From Streptomyces fulvoviolaceus (GTDB lineage: Bacteria; Actinomycetota; Actinomycetes; Streptomycetales; Streptomycetaceae), in contig NZ_JOEY01000046.1 of assembly GCF_000718165.1 (NCBI RefSeq), positions 62,001 through 126,000 of the forward strand: a DNA stretch of 64,000 nt, given 5' to 3'. Below are positions 56,844-64,000 of this stretch, in pieces; the first letter of the stretch is position 1, and each line of letters begins with the position of its first letter. Position numbers and translations under genes: made by a program. Below the pieces are notes generated by a model. That model was not told the origin of the DNA, did not search any database, and worked only from the letters and a program-made list of their open reading frames with translations.

Positions 56844-58028
56844 ATGACAGAAGTGATCGACCTGGGGGAGTACGGCGACGCGTTCCGCACGGACCCGCAT
56901 CCGGTGTACGCGCGCCTCCGTGAGCAGGGCCCCGTGCATCGAGTACGGCCGCCCGGTTCCCGCGCCGACTACTGGACCTGGCTCGTCGTCGGGTACGAGG
57001 AGGCGCGCGCGGCGCTCGCCGACCCCCGCCTGTCCAAGGACGGCAGCAAGATCGGGGAGGCGTTCCTCGACGACGACCTGATCGGCAGGCATCTGCTGAG
57101 CGCCGACCCGCCCGAGCACACCCGCCTGCGGGGGCTGGTCTCGCGCGCCTTCACCATGCGGCGGGTGGAGGCACTACGGCCGAGGGTCCAGCAGATCACC
57201 GACGACCTGCTCGACGCCATGCTGCCGCTCGGCCGGGCCGACCTGGTGGAGTCGCTGTCCTACCCGCTGCCGATCACTGTGATCTGCGAACTCCTCGGCG
57301 TGCCCGAGATGGATCGCGCGGAGTTCCGGAAGCTGTCGACGGAAGTGGTGGCACCCACCAGCCCGGACAGTGTGTACGACGCCTATGTGCGACTCGCCGA
57401 GTACCTCAAGGAGTTGATCGAGGACAAGCGGTGCGCCGGACCGAGCGACGACCTGCTCAGCGACCTGATCCGCACGACGGCCGAGGACGGCGACCGCCTG
57501 TCCCCGCAGGAACTGCGCGGCATGGCCTTCATCCTGCTGATCGCCGGCCACGAGACGACGGTCAACCTCATCACCAGCGGCGTCCACGCCCTGCTCACCC
57601 ACCCCGACCAACTCGCCGCCCTGCGCGCCGACATGAGCCTGATGGACGGCGCGGTCGAGGAGATGCTGCGCTACGAGGGCCCGGTGCAGAACGCGACCTT
57701 CCGGTACGCCGCCGAGCCCCTGGAGATCGCCGGCACCCGGATGGAGGCGGGCGACCCGGTGATGGTCTGCCTCACCGCGGCCGACCGCGACGCGGCCCGC
57801 CATTCCGCCCCCGACCGCTTCGACATCCACCGCGACACCCGGGGGCATGTCGCCTTCGGCCACGGCATCCACTACTGCGTCGGTGCGCCCTTGGCCCGAC
57901 TGGAAGCCCGCACGGCGATCCGGTCGCTGCTGGAGCGCGCCCCGAATCTGAGCCTGGACGGCCCACCCGGTGAGTGGCTGCCGGGGATGCTGATGAGGGG
58001 GGTGCGGAGCCTGCCGGTGCGTTGGTAG
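56844..58028 (+). CDS. Cytochrome P450
   Basis: A 394-residue soluble bacterial P450. The oxygen-activating I-helix motif is LLIAGHETTVNL, the K-helix ExxR is VEEMLRYEGP, and the haem-binding loop is FGHGIHYCVGAPLAR with the cysteine ligand. SADPPEHTRLRGLVSRAFT is the conserved B-C region. It resembles CYP107/CYP105-type enzymes of Streptomyces, which hydroxylate xenobiotics and secondary metabolites with ferredoxin partners. No ferredoxin gene is adjacent. I chose ATG 56844 as GGGGGAGGGG precedes it. Confidence 0.95.
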   Translation: MTEVIDLGEYGDAFRTDPHPVYARLREQGPVHRVRPPGSRADYWTWLVVGYEEARAALADPRLSKDGSKIGEAFLDDDLIGRHLLSADPPEHTRLRGLVSRAFTMRRVEALRPRVQQITDDLLDAMLPLGRADLVESLSYPLPITVICELLGVPEMDRAEFRKLSTEVVAPTSPDSVYDAYVRLAEYLKELIEDKRCAGPSDDLLSDLIRTTAEDGDRLSPQELRGMAFILLIAGHETTVNLITSGVHALLTHPDQLAALRADMSLMDGAVEEMLRYEGPVQNATFRYAAEPLEIAGTRMEAGDPVMVCLTAADRDAARHSAPDRFDIHRDTRGHVAFGHGIHYCVGAPLARLEARTAIRSLLERAPNLSLDGPPGEWLPGMLMRGVRSLPVRW

Positions 58029-58110
58029 GTCTGGTCGAGGTCCACTTCCTGGCCGACCGAGACGGGCGGCGGGTGGGCAACGGTCCCGGGGTCCAGGGAG
58101 CGGAGCCCTT

Positions 58111-59133
58111 TCACAGCACCGCGGCTCCGGCACCTCCCGGGAGCTCCGCCAGCCGCACAGCGCGCCGCTCCCGCCGGGACACCTCACACGCCTCCGCGAT
58201 CCGCAGCGCCTGCAACGCCTCACGCCCGTCGCACGGGTTCGCCCGCTCCCCCCGGACGACCTCGACGAACGCGGCCAGTTCAGCCTCGTACGCAGGCCCG
58301 AACCGCTCCAGGAACCCGGTCCACGGCTTGGACGCCGCCGGCGGCCCCGTCGGCTCCGTGGACGCGATCGGCGTACGGTCGTCCAGCCCGACCACGATCT
58401 GGTCCAGTTCCCCGGCCAGCTCCATCCGGACGTCGTAGCCCGCCCCGTTCAGCCGCGTGGCCGTGGCCGTGGCGAGCGTCCCGTCGTCGAGCGTGAGCAG
58501 CACCGCTCCTGTGTCCACGTCACCCGCCGCCCGGAACATCGCCGGACCGGCGTCGGACCCGGCCGCGTACACGTCGACCACCTCGCGCCCCGTCACCCAG
58601 CGCAGGACGTCGAAGTCGTGGATCAGGGTGTCCCGGTACAGCCCGCCGGACAGCGGCAGCCACGCGGCCGCCGGCGGCGCCTGGTCGGACGTCAGCGCCC
58701 GGACGGTGTGCAGCCGCCCGAGCCGCCCCGAGCGCACCGCCTCCCGCGCCCCCGTGTAGCCCGCGTCGAAGCGGCGCTGGAAGCCCATCTGCAGGACCGT
58801 CCCGGCCGTCTCCACCTCGGCGATCGCCTGCAGCGTGCCGGGCAGGTCGAGCGCTATGGGCTTCTCGCAGAACACGGGGAGCCCCGAGCGCGCCGCCCGG
58901 CCGATGAGTTCGGCGTGCGCCGACGTGGCCGTCGTGATCACCACGGCGTCCACGCCCCACTTGAAGATCTCGTCCACCCCCGGCGCGGCCGTCTCTCCCA
59001 GGCGGTTGGCGAGCTCCTGGGCCCGCGAGGGGTCCGCGTCCGTGAGGATCAGCGAACCGACCTCCCGATGACGGCTCAGCGTGTTCGCATGAATGGTGCC
59101 GATGCGGCCTGTACCGATGACCCCGATGCGCAT
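58111..59133 (-). CDS. Gfo/Idh/MocA-family oxidoreductase (inositol 2-dehydrogenase-like)
   Basis: A 340-residue NAD-dependent sugar or cyclitol dehydrogenase. The N-terminal Rossmann motif is RIGVIGTGRIGTIHANTL (residues 2-19), the catalytic lysine lies in FCEKPIALDLPGT (about 95), and the C-terminal domain contains GGLYRDTLIHDFDVLRWVTG with the His/Asp active-site pair. It is most like myo-inositol 2-dehydrogenases. I chose ATG 59133 because the Rossmann motif begins directly after it. It is divergent from a GntR regulator, with a TGTCCGGACA palindrome between, and an ABC sugar transporter operon lies beyond. Confidence 0.9.
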   Translation of the reverse strand: MRIGVIGTGRIGTIHANTLSRHREVGSLILTDADPSRAQELANRLGETAAPGVDEIFKWGVDAVVITTATSAHAELIGRAARSGLPVFCEKPIALDLPGTLQAIAEVETAGTVLQMGFQRRFDAGYTGAREAVRSGRLGRLHTVRALTSDQAPPAAAWLPLSGGLYRDTLIHDFDVLRWVTGREVVDVYAAGSDAGPAMFRAAGDVDTGAVLLTLDDGTLATATATRLNGAGYDVRMELAGELDQIVVGLDDRTPIASTEPTGPPAASKPWTGFLERFGPAYEAELAAFVEVVRGERANPCDGREALQALRIAEACEVSRRERRAVRLAELPGGAGAAVL

Positions 59134-59175
59134 GTGAACAAAATGTGGGTAAGGCCCCCACGCTGTCAATGCGTA

Positions 59176-59185
59176 TGTCCGGACA
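59176..59185. promoter_or_regulatory. Candidate GntR operator, divergent site
   Basis: The palindrome TGTCCGGACA lies between the divergent dehydrogenase and GntR genes, in the context ATGTCCGGACAATC. A near copy, TGTCAGGACA in the context AATGTCAGGACAATGC, occurs at 60057-60066 upstream of the ABC transporter operon. Confidence 0.55.
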
Positions 59186-59236
59186 ATCGAACTACACGAC
59201 TTCCCGTCAACAACTCACGGAGCTACGCTCGGCCCC

Positions 59237-60001
59237 GTGCCGAAACCAGGAGTGGACCCGACCGTGACGCTCGAGCTCAGTGTGGACCGGAGCAGTCCGG
59301 TGCCCTTGTACTTCCAGCTGTCCCAGCAGCTCGAGGCCGCGATCGAACACGGAAACCTCACCCCCGGCAGCCTGCTGGGCAACGAGATCGAGCTGGCCGC
59401 CCGGCTCGGCCTCTCCCGGCCCACGGTCCGCCAGGCCATCCAGTCGCTCGTCGACAAGGGTCTGCTCGTGCGCCGCCGCGGCGTCGGCACGCAGGTCGTG
59501 CACAGCCAGGTCAAACGCCCCCTGGAGCTCAGCAGCCTCTACGACGACCTGGAGGCGGCCGGTCAGCGTCCGGCGACGAAGGTCCTGGTCAACGCCGTCG
59601 TCCGGGCGACCGCGGAGGTCGCCGCCGCACTCGGCGTCGCCGAGGACAGCGACGTGCACCGGGTGGAACGGCTGCGGCTCGCGCACGGCGAGCCGATGGC
59701 GTATCTGTGCAACTACCTGCCGCCCGGGCTCTTCGACCTGGACACCGCGCAGCTGGAGGCCACCGGCCTGTACCGCATGATGCGCGCCGCGGGGATCACC
59801 CTGCACAGCGCCCGCCAGTCCATCGGCGCCCGCGCGGCCACCGCCGCCGAGGCCGAGCGGCTTGCCGAGGAGGCGGGCGCCCCGCTGCTCACCATGCAGC
59901 GCACGACCTTCGACGACACGGGCCGTGCGGTGGAGTTCGGCGACCACATCTACCGCCCGACCCGCTACTCCTTCGAGTTCCAGCTCCTCGTACGCCCCTG
60001 A
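59237..60001 (+). CDS. GntR-family regulator with UTRA domain
   Basis: A 254-residue HutC-type GntR regulator. The winged helix covers about residues 15-85 (VPLYFQLSQQLEAAIEHGNL, LAARLGLSRPTVRQAIQSL, KGLLVRRRGVGTQVV), and the UTRA effector domain covers 90-254 (PLELSSLYDDLEAAGQRPAT, VHRVERLRLAHGEPMAYLCN, RAVEFGDHIYRPTRYSFEFQ). UTRA domains bind small sugars or phosphates. Near-identical palindromes in front of this gene and the following ABC operon suggest it controls both, with a sugar or cyclitol inducer. The start is GTG 59237. Confidence 0.93.
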   Translation: MPKPGVDPTVTLELSVDRSSPVPLYFQLSQQLEAAIEHGNLTPGSLLGNEIELAARLGLSRPTVRQAIQSLVDKGLLVRRRGVGTQVVHSQVKRPLELSSLYDDLEAAGQRPATKVLVNAVVRATAEVAAALGVAEDSDVHRVERLRLAHGEPMAYLCNYLPPGLFDLDTAQLEATGLYRMMRAAGITLHSARQSIGARAATAAEAERLAEEAGAPLLTMQRTTFDDTGRAVEFGDHIYRPTRYSFEFQLLVRP

Positions 60002-60056
60002 AGGTCTTTTGAAGGCCCTCGTACGACCCTGAAGCCGGGGCTCCGGTTCGTCGCAA

Positions 60057-60066
60057 TGTCAGGACA
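60057..60066. promoter_or_regulatory. Candidate GntR operator, ABC-operon site
   Basis: TGTCAGGACA differs by one base from the divergent-site palindrome at 59176-59185, and the flanks AT-TGTC-GGACAAT also match. It lies about 140 bp upstream of the substrate-binding-protein start. Confidence 0.5.
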
Positions 60067-60202
60067 ATGCGACCGTCTCGCGCTCCCCGGTCACGGGCTG
60101 TACGACCCCTGTGTTCAAGAATGGGACGTTTGGGGCTGGTGAGGTCAACAAGGTCATCAGCCCCTTGCGCACGTCAGAACACAGCAAGAAGGGCACGGCC
60201 TC

Positions 60203-61207
60203 GTGGCACGTTTGAGGACCTTGGCAGGAATCGCGCTGGCAGGGGCACTCTCCGTGTCCCTGGCCGGCTGCAGCAGCACCGGCGGCAAGCGCGCCGAGGA
60301 CGCCCGCGAGGCCGCGTCGGCCCAGGGGAAGGCGGCGGTGAACACGCCCCGCTGGACCTTTGCGATGATCACCCACTCGGGCGACGGCGACAGCTTCTGG
60401 GACATCGTCCAGAGCGGCGCCGAGCAGGCGGCGGTCAAGGACAACATCGACTTCCTGTACTCCCACGACGACGAGGCCCAGCAGCAGGCGCAGCTCGTGG
60501 ACGCGGCCGTGGACAAGAAGGTCGACGGCATCATCGTCACGCTCGCCAAGCCCGACGCGATGAAGGCCGCGGTAGCCCGAGCCGAGAAGGCCGGCATCCC
60601 CGTGATCACACTGAACTCGGGCTCGGAGGAGTCCAAGGAGTTCGGCGCCCTCGCCCACATCGGCCAGGACGAGACCATTGCCGGCCAGGCGGTCGGCGAC
60701 GAACTCAACGACCGCGGCCGCAAGAAGGCGATCTGCGTCCTGCACGAGCAGGGCAACGTCGGCCACGAACAGCGCTGCGCCGGCGTCAAGGAGACCTTCG
60801 ACGGCACGGTCGAGAACCTCTACGTCAACGGCACGAGCATGCCGGACGTGCAGTCCGCGATCAGCGCCAAGCTCCAGGCCGACAAGTCGATCGACACGGT
60901 CGTCACCCTCGGTGCCCCGTACGCCGACACCGCGGTGAAGGCCAAGCAGGACGCGGGCAGCAAGGCCGAGATCGACACCTTCGACCTCAACGCCAAGGCG
61001 GCCGCCGAACTCAAGGTCGGCACCCTCGGCTTCGCCGTCGACCAGCAGCCGTACCTCCAGGGCTACGAGGCCGTCGACCTGCTGTGGCTGTACAAGTACA
61101 ACGACGACGTCCTCGGCGGCGGCAAGCCGGTCCTCACCGGCCCGCAGATCATCACCAAGGACCAGGCGGCCGCCCTGGAGGAGTACACCGAGCGGGGCAC
61201 CCGATGA
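60203..61207 (+). CDS. Sugar ABC transporter substrate-binding lipoprotein
   Basis: A 334-residue lipoprotein. The signal peptide ends at the lipobox LAGC (Cys near residue 23), so the mature protein is anchored outside the membrane. The rest is a type I periplasmic-binding fold of the ribose/galactose/inositol class: [20 protein letters not shown] near the start, [36 protein letters not shown] and [17 protein letters not shown]. The start is GTG 60203. Its stop overlaps the next start (ATGA), so the three transporter genes are coupled. The substrate may be inositol or another sugar. Confidence 0.93.
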   Translation: MARLRTLAGIALAGALSVSLAGCSSTGGKRAEDAREAASAQGKAAVNTPRWTFAMITHSGDGDSFWDIVQSGAEQAAVKDNIDFLYSHDDEAQQQAQLVDAAVDKKVDGIIVTLAKPDAMKAAVARAEKAGIPVITLNSGSEESKEFGALAHIGQDETIAGQAVGDELNDRGRKKAICVLHEQGNVGHEQRCAGVKETFDGTVENLYVNGTSMPDVQSAISAKLQADKSIDTVVTLGAPYADTAVKAKQDAGSKAEIDTFDLNAKAAAELKVGTLGFAVDQQPYLQGYEAVDLLWLYKYNDDVLGGGKPVLTGPQIITKDQAAALEEYTERGTR

Positions 61208-62250
61208 GCGCCACCGCCTCCGCCTCCGCCTCCGCCGACGAACGGCTCCTCGAGACCTCGCCCCTGCGCAAGCTGCTGGGCCGCCCCGAACTCGGCTCGG
61301 TGGTCGGCGCGATCGCGGTCTTCGTCTTCTTCGCCCTCGTCGCCGACGGCTTCCTGCGCGCAGCGAGCCTGAACACGGTCCTCTACGCCTCCTCGACGAT
61401 CGGCATCATGGCGGTCCCGGTCGCCCTGCTGATGATCGGCGGCGAGTTCGACCTGTCGGCAGGCGTCCTGGTGACGACGTCCGCGCTCGTGTCGTCGATG
61501 TTCAGCTACCAGATGACCGCCAACACCTGGGTCGGCGTGGGCGTGTCCCTGCTGGTCACCCTCGCCATCGGCGCCTTCAACGGCCTCATGCTCACCCGCA
61601 CCAAGCTGCCGAGCTTCATCATCACGCTCGGCACGTTCCTGATGTTGACCGGGTTGAATCTCGGGTTCACCAAGTTGATCGACGGCACGGTCTCGACGAA
61701 GTCGATCTCCGACATGGAGGGCTTCCCGAGCGCGCAAGACGTCTTCGCGTCGACGTTGACGATCGGCGACGTCAACGTCAAGATCACGATCCTGTGGTGG
61801 TTCGGCCTGGTCGCGGTGGCCTCCTGGATCCTCCTGCGCACCCGCGCCGGCAACTGGATCTTCGCCGTCGGCGGCAACCAGGACGCGGCCCGCGCGGTCG
61901 GCGTCCCCGTGACGAAGACCAAGGTCGGCCTCTACATGGGCGTGGCGTTCGGCGCCTGGATCTCCGGTCAGCACCTGCTCTTCTCGTACGACGTCGTCCA
62001 GTCAGGCGAGGGCGTCGGCAACGAGTTGATCTACATCATCGCTGCCGTCATCGGCGGCTGTCTGATCACCGGCGGCTACGGCAGCGCGATCGGCTCGGCG
62101 GTCGGCGCGTTCATCTTCGGCATGACCAGCAAGGGCATCGTCTTCGCCGAGTGGAACCCCGACTGGTTCAAGTTCTTCCTCGGAGCGATGCTGCTCCTCG
62201 CGACCCTGCTCAACGCCTGGGTCCGCAAGCGCGCGGAGGCGACCAAGTGA
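61204..62250 (+). CDS. Sugar ABC transporter permease (ribose/inositol type)
   Basis: A 348-residue membrane protein of the RbsC-like family, with about ten hydrophobic helices. The family loop [20 protein letters not shown] is near residue 65, with [20 protein letters not shown] further on and [20 protein letters not shown] in the coupling-helix region that contacts the ATPase. The Ser/Ala-rich start ([14 protein letters not shown]) is not conserved. The ATG overlaps the stop of the binding-protein gene, and the stop overlaps the GTG of the ATPase gene. Confidence 0.94.
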   Translation: MSATASASASADERLLETSPLRKLLGRPELGSVVGAIAVFVFFALVADGFLRAASLNTVLYASSTIGIMAVPVALLMIGGEFDLSAGVLVTTSALVSSMFSYQMTANTWVGVGVSLLVTLAIGAFNGLMLTRTKLPSFIITLGTFLMLTGLNLGFTKLIDGTVSTKSISDMEGFPSAQDVFASTLTIGDVNVKITILWWFGLVAVASWILLRTRAGNWIFAVGGNQDAARAVGVPVTKTKVGLYMGVAFGAWISGQHLLFSYDVVQSGEGVGNELIYIIAAVIGGCLITGGYGSAIGSAVGAFIFGMTSKGIVFAEWNPDWFKFFLGAMLLLATLLNAWVRKRAEATK

Positions 62251-63017
62251 CGCTCGTCGAGCTGACCGACGTCAGCAAGCACTACGGCAACATCCGCGCC
62301 CTCGAGGGCGTCTCCCTGGAGGTCCACGCAGGGGAGATCACCTGCGTCCTGGGCGACAACGGTGCGGGCAAGTCAACATTGATCAAGATCATTGCGGGAC
62401 TGCACCAACACGACGGCGGTGTCCTTCGTCTCGACGGCGAGGAGGCGAAGCTGTCCTCCCCGCGCGAGGCCCTGGACCGCGGCATCGCCACGGTCTACCA
62501 GGACCTGGCCGTCGTACCGCTCATGCCGGTCTGGCGAAACTTCTTCCTCGGCTCCGAACCACGCAAGGGCCCCGGCCCCTTCAAGCGCATGGACGTCGAC
62601 TTCATGAAGAAGACCACCCACGCCGAACTCCTGAGAATGGGCATCGACCTACGAGACGTGGACCAGCCCATCGGCACCCTCTCGGGCGGCGAACGCCAGT
62701 GCGTGGCGATCGCGAGGGCGGTCTACTTCGGAGCGAAGGTCCTGGTCCTGGACGAGCCGACGGCAGCCCTGGGCGTGAAGCAGTCGGGCGTGGTCCTGAA
62801 GTACGTAGCAGCCGCACGCGATCAGGGCCTGGGAGTCGTGTTCATCACCCACAACCCGCATCACGCGTACATGGTGGGCGATCGTTTTGTCCTCCTGAAG
62901 CGAGGGACGATGGTAGGCAACCACACACGTGACCAGATCACCCTGGACGAGCTGACACGCCAAATGGCAGGCGGAAATGAGCTGGACGATCTACGCCATG
63001 AACTGCAGCGGACCTAA
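62247..63017 (+). CDS. Sugar ABC transporter ATP-binding protein (single domain)
   Basis: A 256-residue ATPase. Walker A is GDNGAGKST, the signature is LSGGERQ, Walker B is [12 protein letters not shown] and the switch histidine is in [14 protein letters not shown]. It resembles the first half of RbsA/MglA-type ATPases, but carries one ABC domain instead of two; such half-size forms (FrcA-like) work as homodimers. The start GTG 62247 overlaps the permease stop (GTGA). The stop is followed directly by a dispersed repeat (63018-63044) and then the ROK kinase gene. Confidence 0.93.
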   Translation: MTLVELTDVSKHYGNIRALEGVSLEVHAGEITCVLGDNGAGKSTLIKIIAGLHQHDGGVLRLDGEEAKLSSPREALDRGIATVYQDLAVVPLMPVWRNFFLGSEPRKGPGPFKRMDVDFMKKTTHAELLRMGIDLRDVDQPIGTLSGGERQCVAIARAVYFGAKVLVLDEPTAALGVKQSGVVLKYVAAARDQGLGVVFITHNPHHAYMVGDRFVLLKRGTMVGNHTRDQITLDELTRQMAGGNELDDLRHELQRT

Positions 63018-63044
63018 GGGGCGCGGGGAACTGCGCGACCAGCC
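63018..63044 (+). repeat. Dispersed intergenic repeat, copy 2
   Basis: This 27-bp sequence (starting GGGGCGCGGGGAACTGCGC, ending CGACCAGCC) is identical to 14258-14284. It begins at the base after the stop codon of the ATPase gene. The following 80 bp are C-rich with no gene. Confidence 0.85.
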
Positions 63045-63132
63045 CCCACGCACCCGCACCCGGCAAACATCGCGCACCCCCTTTGCTCCCCCGTTCGGCA
63101 GCGCCCCCGCGCGTGCGGCAGAATCGGCCCCG

Positions 63133-64000
63133 ATGAGCACCTACGGCAACTTCAGCGCCCCCATCGGCTCCCGCCGCGCCCCAGCGCTCCGCACGGTCGG
63201 TACGAGGGAGCGCCGCTCGCACCTCACGGCCCCCCGCGTGCCCACGGTCGGCATCGACATCGGCGGCACAAAGGTGATGGCGGGCGTCGTCGACGCCGAC
63301 GGCAACATCCTGGAGAAGGTCCGCACGGAGACGCCGGACAAGTCCAAGAGCCCCAAGGTCGTCGAGGACACCATCGTCGAACTGGTCCTGGACCTCTCCG
63401 ACCGCCACGACGTGCACGCGGTCGGCATCGGCGCGGCCGGCTGGGTCGACGCCGACCGCAACCGCGTCCTGTTCGCGCCCCACCTGTCGTGGCGCAACGA
63501 GCCCCTCAGGGACCGCATCACGAGCAGGCTCTCCGTCCCCGTCCTCGTCGACAACGACGCCAACACCGCGGCCTGGGCCGAGTGGCGCTTCGGCGCCGGC
63601 CGCGGCGAGGACCACCTCGTCATGATCACGCTGGGCACCGGCATCGGCGGCGCGATCCTGGAGGACGGTCAGGTCAAGCGCGGCAAGTACGGCGTCGCCG
63701 GCGAGTTCGGCCATATGCAGGTCGTGCCCGGCGGCCACCGCTGCCCGTGCGGCAACCGCGGCTGCTGGGAGCAGTACAGCTCGGGCAACGCACTGGTCAG
63801 GGAGGCGCGCGAACTGGCCGCGGCCGACTCCCCGGTGGCGTACGGGATCATCGAGCACGTCAAGGGCAACATCGCCGAGATCACCGGGCCGATGATCACC
63901 GAGCTGGCCCGCGAGGGCGACGCCATGTGCATCGAGCTGCTCCAGGACATCGGCCAGTGGCTCGGTGTCGGCATCGCCAACCTGGCGGCCGCACTGGACC
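63133..64000 (+). CDS. ROK-family sugar kinase, incomplete at the window end
   Basis: The first 289 residues of a ROK-family kinase; the frame runs on past base 64000. A poorly conserved N-terminus of about 37 residues precedes the phosphate-binding DIGGTKVMAGVVDADGNI. VLVDNDANTAAWAEWRFGAG contains the catalytic aspartate region, ITLGTGIGGAILEDG follows, and the zinc-binding CPCGNRGCWEQYSSG is complete. ROK kinases phosphorylate glucose, fructose or amino sugars. Position downstream of the ribose-type transporter suggests it phosphorylates the imported sugar. ATG 63133 is the first start in frame, but a later one is not excluded. Confidence 0.9.
   Translation, partial: MSTYGNFSAPIGSRRAPALRTVGTRERRSHLTAPRVPTVGIDIGGTKVMAGVVDADGNILEKVRTETPDKSKSPKVVEDTIVELVLDLSDRHDVHAVGIGAAGWVDADRNRVLFAPHLSWRNEPLRDRITSRLSVPVLVDNDANTAAWAEWRFGAGRGEDHLVMITLGTGIGGAILEDGQVKRGKYGVAGEFGHMQVVPGGHRCPCGNRGCWEQYSSGNALVREARELAAADSPVAYGIIEHVKGNIAEITGPMITELAREGDAMCIELLQDIGQWLGVGIANLAAALD

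Noticed and set aside
1..64000. bldA-dependent TTA codons
   Set aside because: I checked the TTA/TAA strings I noticed inside the called genes; they fall out of frame or in intergenic DNA. The check was by eye and not exhaustive.
1..64000. Integrated element or prophage
   Set aside because: There is no integrase, relaxase, phage structural gene or tRNA-flanking repeat; accessory genes are scattered among conserved metabolic ones.

Overview
The window comes from a high-GC actinomycete, almost certainly a Streptomyces chromosome. Third codon positions are nearly all G or C, GTG starts are frequent, and intergenic repeats typical of the genus are present. The secreted trypsin, GH46 chitosanase and RNase Sa homologue, the LAL and GAF-LuxR regulators and the order of the purine and glyoxylate genes all fit. 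From memory, the order resembles the S. coelicolor region around SCO6200-SCO6260. I saw no rRNA, tRNA, CRISPR array, integrase or replication origin.

Layout. 1-5984: the end of a cupin gene, two decaying genes (half an MFS transporter carrying a heptanucleotide satellite, and the stub of a quinone oxidoreductase), a CorA transporter, a winged-helix protein, a LysE exporter with its divergent LysR regulator, and a 4-oxalocrotonate tautomerase. 6016-14213: a secreted trypsin, a large LAL regulator, and a GAF-LuxR regulator divergent from two overlapping acyl-CoA synthetase genes. 14326-15658: a GNAT acetyltransferase and a zinc-ribbon, Mrr-like protein, separated by a roughly 75-bp tandem duplication.

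15716-27791 is a purine-to-glyoxylate block. It holds glyoxylate carboligase, catalase, tartronate-semialdehyde reductase, hydroxypyruvate isomerase, a small HTH pair, OHCU decarboxylase, HIU hydrolase, uricase, an 8-oxoguanine deaminase-like amidohydrolase and an NCS2 purine permease. It resumes at 44546-51015 with malate synthase, a MobA-like nucleotidyltransferase, an IclR regulator, allantoinase and allantoicase. Together they convert urate to allantoin, allantoate and glyoxylate, which is then condensed to tartronate semialdehyde or to malate; catalase removes the peroxide made by uricase. Two palindromic motifs recur at these promoters. One is TTCCG-N5-CGGAA, often in tandem with centres 21 bp apart. 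The other is TCAACA-N3-TGTTGA, placed on the -35 box. They define a regulon probably controlled by the IclR protein encoded in the block.

27834-44556 is mixed accessory DNA: chitosanase, a 3'-5' exonuclease, an MFS pump with an HxlR regulator, a thioesterase and a histidine phosphatase. A two-gene module follows in which a 133-residue helical protein and a 783-residue membrane protein share a Gly/Asn-rich motif. I read this as a possible homotypic amyloid-type signalling pair, and it is the strongest candidate here for an undescribed system. Next come an aminotransferase with a second HxlR regulator, a VWA/membrane pair, two head-to-head NIS siderophore synthetases, and a HipA-like/SelW pair.

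51227-64000 holds an SDR, an AIM24 protein, a DHFR-like reductase, an RNase Sa homologue, a two-component system whose stop codon lies inside the 8-bp duplication of a 165-bp MITE-like element, a P450, and a sugar locus. The sugar locus has a Gfo/Idh dehydrogenase, a GntR regulator, a ribose-type ABC transporter and an incomplete ROK kinase gene, with a shared TGTC(C/A)GGACA operator.
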